Assembly (NCBI RefSeq): GCF_050947335.1
Contig: NW_027473345.1
Location: 248,001 to 312,000, forward strand
Source of the DNA: Megachile rotundata
Lineage: Eukaryota > Arthropoda > Insecta > Hymenoptera > Megachilidae
Length of the DNA: 64,000 bases
Direction: 5' to 3'
Shown: positions 42,801 to 57,555 of the stretch, piece after piece
Numbering within the stretch: the stretch's first letter is position 1
How the letters are laid out: each line of letters opens with the position of its first letter
Notes under the pieces: generated by a model
What the model was told of the DNA's origin: nothing
The model's database searches: none
The model's input: the letters and a program-made list of their open reading frames with translations, nothing else
Translations under genes and position numbers: made by a program

Positions 42801-43405
42801 TGATTGTAATTGTATGAATTTGATTGTATGATTGTGACTGTATGATTGTGATTGTATGATTGTGATTGTATGACTGTGATTGTATGATTGTGATTGTATG
42901 AATGTGATTGTATGAATGTGATTGTATGATTGTGATTGTATGATTGCGATTGTATGATTGTGATCGTAAGACTGTGATTGTATGATTGTGATTGTATGAT
43001 TGTGATTGTATGATTGTGATTGCATGATTGTGATTGTGTGATTGTGATTGTACAATTGTGGTTCTATGATTGTAATTGTATGATTGTGTTTGTATAATTG
43101 TGATTGTATGATTGTGATTGTATGATTGTGATTGTATGATTGTGACTGTATGATTGTGATTGTACGATTGTGATTGTACAATTGTGATTGTACGATTGTG
43201 ATTTTATGATTGTGACTGTATGATTGTAACTGTATGATAGAGATTGTGTAAATGCGATTGTGATTGCATGATCGCAATTGTATGATTGTGATTGTATGAT
43301 TGTGATTGCATGATTGTTATTGTATGATTGTGGTTGTATAATTGTGATTGTATGATTGTGATTGTATCATTGTGATTGTATGATTGTGATTGTATGATTG
43401 TGATT
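39838..43405. repeat. Higher-order unit 12, rearranged beta
   Basis: Gamma 39838, alpha 40122-40401 (landmark 40206), a left fragment of beta (about 40,680-40,850), a second partial gamma (about 40,855-41,100), then the remaining right part of beta to 41,605. Next come the GGTT monomer 41914-41927, delta1 (hexamer 42264), CCAATT block (ATGCAT 42492-42497) and delta2 (hexamer 43250). The gamma insertion splits beta. Epsilon is absent and the consensus run is short. Confidence 0.78.
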
Positions 43406-45523
43406 CTATGATTGTGATTGTAGGATTGTTATTGTACAATTGCGATTGTCTGATTGCGATTGTGTGATTGTGATTGTATGATTGTGTTTGTGTGATTGCG
43501 CTTGTATGATTCTAATTGTATGCATGTGAATGTATAATTCTGATTGTATATTTGTGATAATATGATTGCGATTGTATGATTGCGATTGTATGATTGTGAT
43601 TGTATGATTGTTATTGTATGATTGTGATTGTATGATTGTGATTGTATGATTGTGATTGTATGATTGTGATTGTATGATTGTGATTGTATGATTGTGATGG
43701 TGTGATTGTGATTGCATGATTGTGATTGCATGATTGTGATTGTATGATGGTGATTGTGTGATTGCGTTTGTATCATGCTAATTGTATGCATGTGAATGTA
43801 TAATTCTGATTGTATGTTTGTGATAATGTGATTGCGATTGTAGGATTGTGATTGTATGGTTGTGATTGTAAGATGGTAATTGTATGATTGTGATTGTATT
43901 ATTTTGATTGTATAATTGTGATTGTGTGATAGTGATTGTGTGATTGTGACTGCATGATTGTGATTCTATGATTGTGAATGTATGATTGTGATTGTATGAT
44001 TGTGATTCTATGATTATGATTGTATGATTGTTATTGTATGAATGTGATTGTATGATTGTGATCGTATGATTGTGATTGTGTGATTGCGTTTGTATGATTC
44101 TAATTGTATGCATGTGAATGTATAATTCTGATTGTATGTTTGTGATAATATGATTGCGATTGTATGATTGAGACTGTATGATTGTGATTGTATGATTGTT
44201 ATTGTATGATTGTGATTGTATGATTGTGATTCTATGATTGTGATTGTATCATTGTGATTGTATGATTGTGGTTGTATGATTGTGATTGTATGATTGTGAT
44301 TGTATGATTGTGATTGTATGATTGTGATTGTGTGATTGCGATTGTGTGATTGTGAATGTATGATTGTGATTGCATGATTGTGATTCTATGATTGTGATTG
44401 TATGAATTTGATTGTATGATTGTGACTGTATGATTGTGATTGTATGATTGTGATTGTATGATTGTGATTGTATGATTGTGATTGTATGATTGTGATTGTA
44501 TGAATGTGATTGTATGATTGCGATTGTATGATTGCGATTGTATGATTGTGATTGTATGATTGTGATTGTATGATTGTGATTGTATGATTTTGATTGTATA
44601 ATTGTGATTGTGTGATAGTGATTGTGTGATTGTGACTGCATGATTGTGATTCTATCATTGTGATTGTATGATTGTGATTGTATGATTGTGATTCTATGAT
44701 TATGATTGTATGATTGTTATTGTATGAATGTGATTGTATGATTGTGATCGTATGATTGTGATTGTGTGATTGCGTTTGTATGATTCTAATTGTATGCATG
44801 TGAATGTATAATTCTGATTGTATGTTTGTGATAATATGATTGCGATTGTATGATTGTGACTGTATGATTGTGATTGTATGATTGTGATTGTATGATTCTG
44901 TTTGTATGATTGCGATTGTATGATTATGATTGTGTGAATGTGATTGTATGATTGTGATTGTATGATAGTGATTATATGATTGTGATTGTATGACTGTGAT
45001 TGTATGAATGTGATTGTATGATTGTGATTGCATGATTGTTATTGTATGATTGTGATTGTATAATTGTGATTGTATGATTGTGATTGTATCATTGTGATTG
45101 TATGATTGTGATTGTATGATTGTGATTCTATGATTGTGATTGTATGATTGTGATTGTATGATTGCGATTTTCTGATTGCGGTTGTGTGATTGTGACTGTA
45201 TGATTGTGATTGTATGATTGTGGTTCTATGATTGTGATTGTATGATTGTAATTGTATGAATGTGATTGTATGATTGTGATTGTATGATTGTGATTGTATG
45301 ATTGTGATTGTATGACTGTGATTGTATGATTGTGATTGTATAATTGTGATTGTATAATTGTGATTGCATGATTGTGATTGTATGATTGTCATTGTACGAT
45401 TGTGGTTGTACGATTGTGATTGTATGATTGTGATTGTATGATTGTGATTGTATGATTGTGATTGTATGATTGTGATTGTATGATTGTGATTGTATGAATG
45501 TGATTGTATGATTGTGATTGTAT
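43406..45523. repeat. Higher-order unit 13
   Basis: Gamma 43406, alpha 43690-43969 (landmark 43774), beta 44249-45033 (785-bp form) and epsilon 45160-45187, followed by a short consensus stretch. It leads into the 1,098-bp tandem duplication. Confidence 0.83.
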
Positions 45524-46621
45524 GATTGCGATTGTATGATTGTGATCGTAAGACTGTGATTGTATGATTGTGATTGTATGGTTGCGATTGTATGATTGTG
45601 ATTTTATGATTGTGACTGTATGATTGTAACTGTATGATAGAGATTGTGTAAATGCGATTGTGATTGCATGATCGTAATTGTATGATTGTGAATGTATGAT
45701 TATGATTGCATGATTGCGATTGTCTGATTGCGATTGTGTGATTGTGATTATATGATTGTGATTGTATGACTGTGATTGTATGATTGTGATTGTATGATTG
45801 TGATTGCATGATTGTTATTGTATGATTGTGATTGTATAATTGTGATTGTATGATTGTGATTGTATCATTGTGATTGTATGATTGTGATTGTATGATTGTG
45901 ATTCTATGATTGTGATTGTATGATTGTGATTGTGTGATTGCGTTTGTATGATTCTAATTGTATGCATGTGAATGTATAATTCTGATTGTATGTTTGTGAT
46001 AATATGATTGCGATTGTATGATTGTGACTGTATGATTGTGATTGTATGATTGTGATTGTATGATTCTGTTTGTATGATTGCGATTGTATGATTATGATTG
46101 TGTGAATGTGATTGTATGATTGTGATTGTATGATAGTGATTATATGATTGTGATTGTATGACTGTGATTGTATGAATGTGATTGTATGATTGTGATTGCA
46201 TGATTGTTATTGTATGATTGTGATTGTATAATTGTGATTGTATGATTGTGATTGTATCATTGTGATTCTATGATTGTGATTGTATGATTGTGATTCTATG
46301 ATTGTGATTGTATGATTGCGATTTTCTGATTGCGGTTGTGTGATTGTGACTGTATGATTGTGATTGTATGATTGTGGTTCTATGATTGTGATTGTATGAT
46401 TGTAATTGTATGAATGTGATTGTATGATTGTGATTGTATGATTGTGATTGTATGATTGTGATTGTATGACTGTGATTGTATGATTGTGATTGTATAATTG
46501 TGATTGTATAATTGTGATTGCATGATTGTGATTGTATGATTGTCATTGTACGATTGTGGTTGTATGATTGTGATTGTATCATTGTGATTGTATGATTGTG
46601 ATTGTATGATTGTGATTGTAT
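45524..46621. repeat. Tandem duplication copy 1 (1,098 bp)
   Basis: Runs from GATTGCGATTGTAT through GATCGTAAGACTG, the rare GGTTGCGATTGTAT (45580), a truncated delta1 (hexamer 45650), a beta-type ATGCAT block and epsilon (46314-46341). The offset to the next copy is 78 monomers plus one hexamer. Confidence 0.83.
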
Positions 46622-47719
46622 GATTGCGATTGTATGATTGTGATCGTAAGACTGTGATTGTATGATTGTGATTGTATGGTTGCGATTGTATGATTGTGAT
46701 TTTATGATTGTGACTGTATGATTGTAACTGTATGATAGAGATTGTGTAAATGCGATTGTGATTGCATGATCGTAATTGTATGATTGTGAATGTATGATTA
46801 TGATTGCATGATTGCGATTGTCTGATTGCGATTGTGTGATTGTGATTATATGATTGTGATTGTATGACTGTGATTGTATGATTGTGATTGTATGATTGTG
46901 ATTGCATGATTGTTATTGTATGATTGTGATTGTATAATTGTGATTGTATGATTGTGATTGTATCATTGTGATTGTATGATTGTGATTGTATGATTGTGAT
47001 TCTATGATTGTGATTGTATGATTGTGATTGTGTGATTGCGTTTGTATGATTCTAATTGTATGCATGTGAATGTATAATTCTGATTGTATGTTTGTGATAA
47101 TATGATTGCGATTGTATGATTGTGACTGTATGATTGTGATTGTATGATTGTGATTGTATGATTCTGTTTGTATGATTGCGATTGTATGATTATGATTGTG
47201 TGAATGTGATTGTATGATTGTGATTGTATGATAGTGATTATATGATTGTGATTGTATGACTGTGATTGTATGAATGTGATTGTATGATTGTGATTGCATG
47301 ATTGTTATTGTATGATTGTGATTGTATAATTGTGATTGTATGATTGTGATTGTATCATTGTGATTGTATGATTGTGATTGTATGATTGTGATTCTATGAT
47401 TGTGATTGTATGATTGCGATTTTCTGATTGCGGTTGTGTGATTGTGACTGTATGATTGTGATTGTATGATTATGGTTCTATGATTGTGATTGTATGATTG
47501 TAATTGTATGAATGTGATTGTATGATTGTGATTGTATGATTGTGATTGTATGATTGTGATTGTATGACTGTGATTGTATGATTGTGATTGTATAATTGTG
47601 ATTGTATAATTGTGATTGCATGATTGTGATTGTATGATTGTCATTGTACGATTGTGGTTGTATGATTGTGATTGTATCATTGTGATTGTATGATTGTGAT
47701 TGCATGATTGTGATTGTAT
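46622..47719. repeat. Tandem duplication copy 2 (1,098 bp)
   Basis: Same order at +1,098: GGTTGCGATTGTAT (46678), hexamer 46748, beta-type block, epsilon 47412-47439. It differs at a few bases, for example GATTATGGTTCTAT near 47,468 where copy 1 has GATTGTGGTTCTAT. It is therefore older than, or more error-laden than, the 1,848-bp duplication. Confidence 0.8.
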
Positions 47720-49981
47720 GATTGTGATTGTATGATTGTGATTGTATGATTGTGATTGTATGATTGTGATTGTATGATTGTGATTGTACGATTGTGATTG
47801 TACGATTGTGATTGGTTGATTGTGATTGTATGATTGTGATTGTATGATTGTGATTGTATGATTGTGATTGTATGATTGTGATTGTAAGACTGTGATTGTA
47901 TGATTGTGTTTGTATGATTGTGATTGTATGATTGTGATTGCATGATTGTGACTGTGTGATTGTGATTGTACGATTGTGGTTCTATGATTGTGATTGTATG
48001 ATTGTGATTGTATGATTGTGATTGTATGATTGTGATTGTATGATTGTGATTGTATGATTGTGACTGTATGATTGTGATTGTACGATTGTGATTGTACAAT
48101 TGTGATTGTACGATTGTGATTTTATGATTGTGACTGTATGATTGTAACTGTATGATAGAGATTGTGTAAATGCGATTGTGATTGCATGATCGCAATTGTA
48201 TGATTGTGAATGTATGATTATGATTGCATGATTGCGATTGTCTGATTGCGATTGTGTGATTGTGAATGTATGATTGTGATTGTATGATTGTGATTGTATG
48301 ATTGTGTTTGTATGATTGCGATTGTATGATTATGATTGTGTGAATGTGATTGTATGATTGTGATTGTATGATTGTGATTATATGATTGTGATTGTATGAC
48401 TGTGATTGTATGATTGTGATTGTATGATTGTGATTGCATGATTGTTATTGTATGATTGTGATTGTATAATTGTGATTGTATGATTGTGATTGTATCATTG
48501 TGATTGTATGATTGTGATTGTATGATTGTGATTCTATGATTGTGATTGTAGGATTGTTATTGTACAATTGCGATTGTCTGATTGCGATTGTGTGATTGTG
48601 ATTGTATGATTGTGTTTGTGTGATTGCGCTTGTATGATTCTAATTGTATGCATGTGAATGTATAATTCTGATTGTATATTTGTGATAATATGATTGCGAT
48701 TGTATGATTGCGATTGTATGATTGTGATTGTATGATTGTTATTGTATGATTGTGATTGTATGATTGTGATTGTATGATTGTGATTGTATGATTGTGATTG
48801 TATGATTGTGATTGTATGATTGTGATGGTGTGATTGTGATTGCATGATTGTGATTGCATGATTGTGATTGTATGATGGTGATTGTGTGATTGCGTTTGTA
48901 TCATGCTAATTGTATGCATGTGAATGTATAATTCTGATTGTATGTTTGTGATAATGTGATTGCGATTGTAGGATTGTGATTGTATGGTTGTGATTGTAAG
49001 ATGGTAATTGTATGATTGTGATTGTATTATTTTGATTGTATAATTGTGATTGTGTGATAGTGATTGTGTGATTGTGACTGCATGATTGTGATTCTATGAT
49101 TGTGAATGTATGATTGTGATTGTATGATTGTGATTCTATGATTATGATTGTATGATTGTTATTGTATGAATGTGATTGTATGATTGTGATCGTATGATTG
49201 TGATTGTGTGATTGCGTTTGTATGATTCTAATTGTATGCATGTGAATGTATAATTCTGATTGTATGTTTGTGATAATATGATTGCGATTGTATGATTGAG
49301 ACTGTATGATTGTGATTGTATGATTGTTATTGTATGATTGTGATTGTATGATTGTGATTGTATGATTGTGACTGTATGATTGTGATTGTACGATTGTGAT
49401 TGTACAATTGTGATTGTACGATTGTGATTTTATGATTGTGACTGTATGATTGTAACTGTATGATAGAGATTGTGTAAATGCGATTGTGATTGCATGATCG
49501 CAATTGTATGATTGTGAATGTATGATTATGATTGCATGATTGCGATTGTCTGATTGCGATTGTGTGATTGTGAATGTATGATTGTGATTGTATGATTGTG
49601 ATTGTATGATTGTGTTTGTATGATTGCGATTGTATGATTATGATTGTGTGAATGTGATTGTATGATTGTGATTGTATGATTGTGATTATATGATTGTGAT
49701 TGTCTGACTGTGATTGTATGATTGTGATTGTATGATTGTGATTGTATGATTGTGTTTATATGATTGCGATTGTATGCTTATGATTGTGTGAATGTGATTG
49801 TATGATTGTGATTGTATGATTGTGATTATATGATTGTGATTGTATGACTGTGATTGTATGATTGTGATTGTATGATTGTGATTGCATGATTGTTATTGTA
49901 TGATTGTGATTGTATAATTGTGATTGTATGATTGTGATTGTATCATTGTGATTGTATGATTGTGATTGTATGATTGTGATT
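47720..49981. repeat. Higher-order unit 14, beta missing
   Basis: GGTT monomer 47804-47817, a short consensus stretch fused to delta2 (hexamer 48168), gamma 48534, alpha 48818-49097 (landmark 48902), then a direct jump near 49,340 into a second delta2 (hexamer 49476). Delta1, the CCAATT block and beta are all absent, giving a short 1,448-bp alpha-to-alpha distance. Confidence 0.8.
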
Positions 49982-52900
49982 CTATGATTGTGATTGTAGG
50001 ATTGTTATTGTACAATTGCGATTGTCTGATTGCGATTGTGTGATTGTGATTGTGTGATTGTGTTTGTGTGATTGCGCTTGTATGATTCTAATTGTATGCA
50101 TGTGAATGTATAATTCTGATTGTATATTTGTGATAATATGATTGCGATTGTATGATTGCGATTGTATGATTGTGATTGTATGATTGTTATTGTATGATTG
50201 TGATTGTATGATTGTGATTGTATGATTGTGATTGTATGATTGTGATTGTATGATTGTGATTGTATGATTGTGATGGTGTGATTGTGATTGCATGATTGTG
50301 ATTGCATGATTGTGATTGTATGATGGTGATTGTGTGATTGCGTTTGTATCATGCTAATTGTATGCATGTGAATGTATAATTCTGATTGTATGTTTGTGAT
50401 AATGTGATTGCGATTGTAGGATTGTGATAGTATGGTTGTGATTGTAAGATGGTAATTGTATGATTGTGATTGTATTATTTTGATTGTATAATTGTGATTG
50501 TGTGATAGTGATTGTGTGATTGTGACTGCATGATTGTGATTCTATGATTGTGAATGTATGATTGTGATTGTATGATTGTGATTCTATGATTATGATTGTA
50601 TGATTGTTATTGTATGAATGTGATTGTATGATTGTGATCGTATGATTGTGATTGTGTGATTGCGTTTGTATGATTCTAATTGTATGCATGTGAATGTATA
50701 ATTCTGATTGTATGTTTGTGATAATATGATTGCGATTGTATGATTGAGACTGTATGATTGTGATTGTATGATTGTTATTGTATGATTGTGATCGTATGAT
50801 TGTGATTGTGTGATTGCGTTTGTATGATTCTAATTGTATGCATGTGAATGTATAATTCTGATTGTATGTTTGTGATAATATGATTGCGATTGTATGATTG
50901 TGACTGTATGATTGTGATTGTATGATTGTGATTGTATGATTCTGTTTGTATGATTGCGATTGTATGATTATGATTGTGTGAATGTGATTGTATGATTGTG
51001 ATTGTATGATAGTGATTATATGATTGTGATTGTATGACTGTGATTGTATGAATGTGATTGTATGATTGTGATTGCATGATTGTTATTGTATGATTGTGAT
51101 TGTATAATTGTGATTGTATGATTGTGACTGTATCATTGTGATTGTATGATTGTGATTGTATGATTGTGATTCTATGATTGTGATTGTATGATTGTGATTG
51201 TATGATTGCGATTTTCTGATTGCGGTTGTGTGATTGTGACTGTATGATTGTGATTGTATGATTGTGGTTCTATGATTGTGATTGTATGATTGTAATTGTA
51301 TGAATGTGATTGTATGATTGTGATTGTATGATTGTGATTGTATGATTGTGATTGTATGACTGTGATTGTATGATTGTGATTGTATAATTGTGATTGTATA
51401 ATTGTGATTGCATGATTGTGATTGTATGATTGTCATTGTACGATTGTGGTTGTATGATTGTGATTGTATGATTGTGATTGTATGATTGTGATTGTATGAT
51501 TGTGATTGTATGATTGTGATTGTATGATTGTGATTGTATGATTGTGATTGTATGATTGTGATTGTATGATTGTGATTGTATGATTGTGATTGTATGATTG
51601 TGATTGTATGATTGTGATTGTATGATTGTGATTGTATGATTGTGATTGTATGATTGTGATTGTATGATTGTGATTGTATGATTGTGATTGTATGATTGTG
51701 ATTGTATGATTGTGATTGTATGATTGTGATTGTATGATTGTGATTGTATGATTGTGATTTTATGAATGTGATTGTATGATTGTGATTGTATGATTGCGAT
51801 TGTATGATTGTGATCGTAAGACTGTGATTGTATGATTGTGATTGCATTATTGTGATTGTGTAATTGTGATTGTACGATTGTGGTTCTATGATTGTAATTG
51901 TATGTTTGTGTTTGTATAATTGTGATTGTATGATTGTGATTGTATGATTGTGATTGTATGATTGTGACTGTATGATTGTGATTGTACGATTGTGATTGTA
52001 CAATTGTGATGGTACGATTGTGATTTTATGATTGTGACTGTATGATTGTAACTGTATGATAGAGATTGTGTAAATGCGATTGTGATTGCATGATCGCAAT
52101 TGTATGATTGTGAATGTATGATTATGATTGCATGATTGCGATTGTCTGATTGCGATTGTGTGATTGTGAATGTATGATTGTGATTGTATGATTGTGATTG
52201 TATGATTGTGTTTGTATGATTGCGATTGTATGATTATGATTGTGTGAATGTGATTGTATGATTGTGATTGTATGATTGTGATTATATGATTGTGATTGTC
52301 TGACTGTGATTGTATGATTGTGATTGTATGATTGTGATTGTATGATTGTGTTTATATGATTGCGATTGTATGCTTATGATTGTGTGAATGTGATTGTATG
52401 ATTGTGATTGTATGATTGTGATTATATGATTGTGATTGTATGACTGTGATTGTATGATTGTGATTGTATGATTGTGATTGCATGATTGTTATTGTATGAT
52501 TGTGATTGTATAATTGTGATTGTATGATTGTGATTGTATCATTGTGATTGTATGATTGTGATTGTATGATTGTGATTCTATGATTGTGATTGTAGGATTG
52601 TTATTGTACAATTGCGATTGTCTGATTGCGATTGTGTGATTGTGATTGTATGATTGTGTTTGTGTGATTGCGCTTGTATGATTCTAATTGTATGCATGTG
52701 AATGTATAATTCTGATTGTATATTTGTGATAATATGATTGCGATTGTATGATTGCGATTGTATGATTGTGATTGTATGATTGTTATTGTATGATTGTGAT
52801 TGTACAATTGTGATTGTACGATTGTGATTTTATGATTGTGACTGTATGATTGTAACTGTATGATAGAGATTGTGTAAATGCGATTGTGATTGCATGATCG

Positions 52901-53381
52901 CAATTGTATGATTGTGAATGTATGATTATGATTGCATGATTGCGATTGTCTGATTGCGATTGTGTGATTGTGAATGTATGATTGTGATTGTATGATTGTG
53001 ATTGTATGATTGTGTTTGTATGATTGCGATTGTATGATTATGATTGTGTGAATGTGATTGTATGATTGTGATTGTATGATTGTGATTATATGATTGTGAT
53101 TGTCTGACTGTGATTGTATGATTGTGATTGTATGATTGTGATTGTATGATTGTGTTTATATGATTGCGATTGTATGCTTATGATTGTGTGAATGTGATTG
53201 TATGATTGTGATTGTATGATTGTGATTATATGATTGTGATTGTATGACTGTGATTGTATGATTGTGATTGTATGATTGTGATTGCATGATTGTTATTGTA
53301 TGATTGTGATTGTATAATTGTGATTGTATGATTGTGATTGTATCATTGTGATTGTATGATTGTGATTGTATGATTGTGATT
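49982..53381. repeat. Higher-order unit 15, partial beta and doubled delta
   Basis: Gamma 49982, alpha 50266-50545 (landmark 50350), the right part of beta (50775-51077), epsilon 51204-51231, homogenised run 51456-51749, a delta1/delta2 hybrid (hexamer 52072), a partial gamma (from about 52,574) and delta2 (hexamer 52876). The two hexamers are 804 bp apart. Confidence 0.78.
51456..51749. repeat. Homogenised run, 21 identical monomers
   Basis: 294 bp of perfect monomers between GATTGTGGTTGTAT and a single GATTGTGATTTTAT (51750-51763). Confidence 0.9.
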
Positions 53382-56300
53382 CTATGATTGTGATTGTAGG
53401 ATTGTTATTGTACAATTGCGATTGTCTGATTGCGATTGTGTGATTGTGATTGTATGATTGTGTTTGTGTGATTGCGCTTGTATGATTCTAATTGTATGCA
53501 TGTGAATGTATAATTCTGATTGTATATTTGTGATAATATGATTGCGATTGTATGATTGCGATTGTATGATTGTGATTGTATGATTGTTATTGTATGATTG
53601 TGATTGTATGATTGTGATTGTATGATTGTGATTGTATGATTGTGATTGTATGATTGTGATTGTATGATTGTGATGGTGTGATTGTGATTGCATGATTGTG
53701 ATTGCATGATTGTGATTGTATGATGGTGATTGTGTGATTGCGTTTGTATCATGCTAATTGTATGCATGTGAATGTATAATTCTGATTGTATGTTTGTGAT
53801 AATGTGATTGCGATTGTAGGATTGAGACTGTATGATTGTGATTGTATGATTGTTATTGTATGATTGTGATTGTATGATTGTGATTCTATGATTGTGATTG
53901 TATCATTGTGATTGTATGATTGTGGTTGTATGATTGTGATTGTATGATTGTGATTGTATGATTGTGATTGTATGATTGTGATTGTGTGATTGCGATTGTG
54001 TGATTGTGAATGTATGATTGTGATTGCATGATTGTGATTCTATGATTGTGATTGTATGAATTTGATTGTATGATTGTGACTGTATGATTGTGATTGTATG
54101 ATTGTGATTGTATGATTGTGATTGTATGATTGTGATTGTATGAATGTGATTGTATGATTGCGATTGTATGATTGCGATTGTATGATTGTGATTGTATGAT
54201 TGTGATTGTATGATTGTGATTGTATGATTTTGATTGTATAATTGTGATTGTGTGATAGTGATTGTGTGATTGTGACTGCATGATTGTGATTCTATCATTG
54301 TGATTGTATGATTGTGATTGTATGATTGTGATTCTATGATTATGATTGTATGATTGTTATTGTATGAATGTGGTTGTATGATTGTGATCGTATGATTGTG
54401 ATTGTGTGATTGCGTTTGTATGATTCTAATTGTATGCATGTGAATGTATAATTCTGATTGTATGTTTGTGATAATATGATTGCGATTGTATGATTGTGAC
54501 TGTATGATTGTGATTGTATGATTGTGATTGTATGATTCTGTTTGTATGATTGCGATTGTATGATTATGATTGTGTGAATGTGATTGTATGATTGTGATTG
54601 TATGATAGTGATTATATGATTGTGATTGTATGACTGTGATTGTATGAATGTGATTGTATGATTGTGATTGCATGATTGTTATTGTATGATTGTGATTGTA
54701 TAATTGTGATTGTATGATTGTGACTGTATCATTGTGATTGTATGATTGTGATTGTATGATTGTGATTCTATGATTGTGATTGTATGATTGTGATTGTATG
54801 ATTGCGATTTTCTGATTGCGGTTGTGTGATTGTGACTGTATGATTGTGATTGTATGATTGTGGTTCTATGATTGTGATTGTATGATTGTAATTGTATGAA
54901 TGTGATTGTATGATTGTGATTGTATGATTGTGATTGTATGATTGTGATTGTATGACTGTGATTGTATGATTGTGATTGTATAATTGTGATTGTATAATTG
55001 TGATTGCATGATTGTGATTGTATGATTGTCATTGTACGATTGTGGTTGTATGATTGTGATTGTATGATTGTGATTGTATGATTGTGATTGTATGATTGTG
55101 ATTGTATGATTGTGATTGTATGATTGTGATTGTATGATTGTGATTGTATGATTGTGATTGTATGATTGTGATTGTATGATTGTGATTGTATGATTGTGAT
55201 TGTATGATTGTGATTGTATGATTGTGATTGTATGATTGTGATTGTATGATTGTGATTGTATGATTGTGATTGTATGATTGTGATTGTATGATTGTGATTG
55301 TATGATTGTGATTGTATGATTGTGATTGTATGATTGTGATTGTATGATTGTGATTGTATGATTGTGATTGTATGAATGTGATTGTATGATTGTGATTGTA
55401 TGATTGCGATTGTATGATTGTGATCGTAAGACTGTGATTGTATGATTGTGATTGCATTATTGTGATTGTGTAATTGTGATTGTACGATTGTGGTTCTATG
55501 ATTGTAATTGTATGTTTGTGTTTGTATAATTGTGATTGTATGATTGTGATTGTATGATTGTGACTGTATGATTGTGATTGTACGATTGTGATTGTACGAT
55601 TGTGATTGTACGATTGTGATTTTATGATTGTGACTGTATGATTGTAACTGTATGATAGAGATTGTGTAAATGCGATTGTGATTGCATGATCGTAATTGTA
55701 TGATTGTGAATGTATGATTATGATTGCATGATTGCGATTGTCTGATTGCGATTGTGTGATTGTGAATGTATGATTGTGATTGCATGATTGTGATTCTATG
55801 ATTGTGATTGTATGATTGTAATTGTATGAATTTGATTGTATGATTGTGATTGTATGATTGTGATTGTGTGATTGCGTTTGTATGATTCCAATTGTATGCA
55901 TGTGAATGTATAATTCTGATTGTATGTTTGTGATAATATCATTGCGATTGTATGATTGAGATTGTATGATTGAGATTGTATGATTGTGATTGTATGATTG
56001 TGATTGTATGATTGTGATTGTATGATTGTGATCGTATGATTGTGATTGTGTGATTGTGATTGTATGATTGTGATTGTATGATTGTGATTGTATGATTGTG
56101 ATTGTATGATTATGATTGCATGATTGCGATTTTCTGATTACGATTGTGTGATTGTGAATGTATGATTGTGATTGCATGATTGTGATTCTATGATTGTGAT
56201 TGTATGATTGTAATTGTATGAATTTGATTGTATGATTGTGACTGTATGATTGTGATTGTATGATTGTGATTGTATGACTGTGATTGTATGATTGTGATTG

Positions 56301-57047
56301 TATGAATGTGATTGTATGATTGTGATTGTATGATTGCGATTGTATGATTGTGATCGTAAGACTGTGATTGTATGATTGTGATTGTATGATTGTGATTGTA
56401 TGATTGTGATTGCATGATTGTGATTGTGTGATTGTGATTGTACAATTGTGGTTCTATGATTGTAATTGTATGATTGTGTTTGTATAATTGTGATTGTTTG
56501 ATTGTGATTGTATGATTGTGATTGTATGATTGTGACTGTATGATTGTGATTGTACGATTGTGATTGTACAATTGTGATTGTACGATTGTGATTTTATGAT
56601 TGTGACTGTATGATTGTAACTGTATGATAGAGATTGTGTAAATGCGATTGTGATTGCATGATCGCAATTGTATGATTGTGAATGTATGATTATGATTGCA
56701 TGATTGCGATTGTCTGATTGCGATTGTGTGATTGTGAATGTATGATTGTGATTGTATGATTGTGATTGTATGATTGTGTTTGTATGATTGCGATTGTATG
56801 ATTATGATTGTGTGAATGTGATTGTATGATTGCGATTGTATGCTTATGATTGTGTGAATGTGATTGTATGATTGTGATTGTATGATTGTGATTATATGAT
56901 TGTGATTGTATGACTGTGATTGTATGATTGTGATTGTATGATTGTGATTGCATGATTGTTATTGTATGATTGTGATTGTATAATTGCGATTGTATGATTG
57001 TGATTGTATCATTGTGATTGTATGATTGTGATTGTATGATTGTGATT
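53382..57047. repeat. Higher-order unit 16, truncated alpha
   Basis: Gamma 53382, alpha cut short at 53819 (landmark 53750) and joined to the GATTGAGACTGTAT that opens beta (53903-54673). Epsilon 54800-54827, homogenised run 55052-55373, delta1 (hexamer 55668), CCAATT block (ATGCAT 55896-55901) and delta2 (hexamer 56640) follow in normal order. Confidence 0.83.
55052..55373. repeat. Homogenised run, 23 identical monomers
   Basis: 322 bp of perfect monomers between GATTGTGGTTGTAT and GAATGTGATTGTAT. Confidence 0.9.
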
Positions 57048-57555
57048 CTATGATTGTGATTGTAGGATTGTGATTGTACAATTGCGATTGTCTGATTGCG
57101 ATTGTGTGATTGTGATTGTATGATTGTGTTTGTGTGATTGCGTTTGTATGATTCTAATTGTATGCATGTGAATGTATAATTCTGATTGTATATTTGTGAT
57201 AATATGATTGCGATTGTATGATTGCGATTGTATGATTGTGATTGTATGATTGTTATTGTATGATTGTGATTGTATGATTGTGATTGTATGATTGTGATTG
57301 TATGATTGTGATTGTATGATTGTGATTGTATGATTGTGATGGTGTGATTGTGATTGCATGATTGTGATTGCATGATTGTGATTGTATGATGGTGATTGTG
57401 TGATTGCGTTTGTATCATGCTAATTGTATGCATGTGAATGTATAATTCTGATTGTATGTTTGTGATAGTGTGATTGCGATTGTAGGATTGTGATTGTATG
57501 GTTGTGATTGTAAGATGGTAATTGTATGATTGTGATTGTATTATTTTGATTGTAT

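Noticed and set aside
41700..43277. 525-codon reverse-strand ORF, and similar long ORFs such as 36,553-37,836 and 19,597-20,838
   Set aside because: All are runs of the 14-residue repeat caused by the stop-free reverse complement of the monomer. Starts occur wherever a variant puts CAT on the + strand, and ends wherever TTA, CTA or TCA appears. Homologous modules are open in different frames because monomer number changes by one, so no frame is conserved. No initiation context, splice structure or unique domain is visible.
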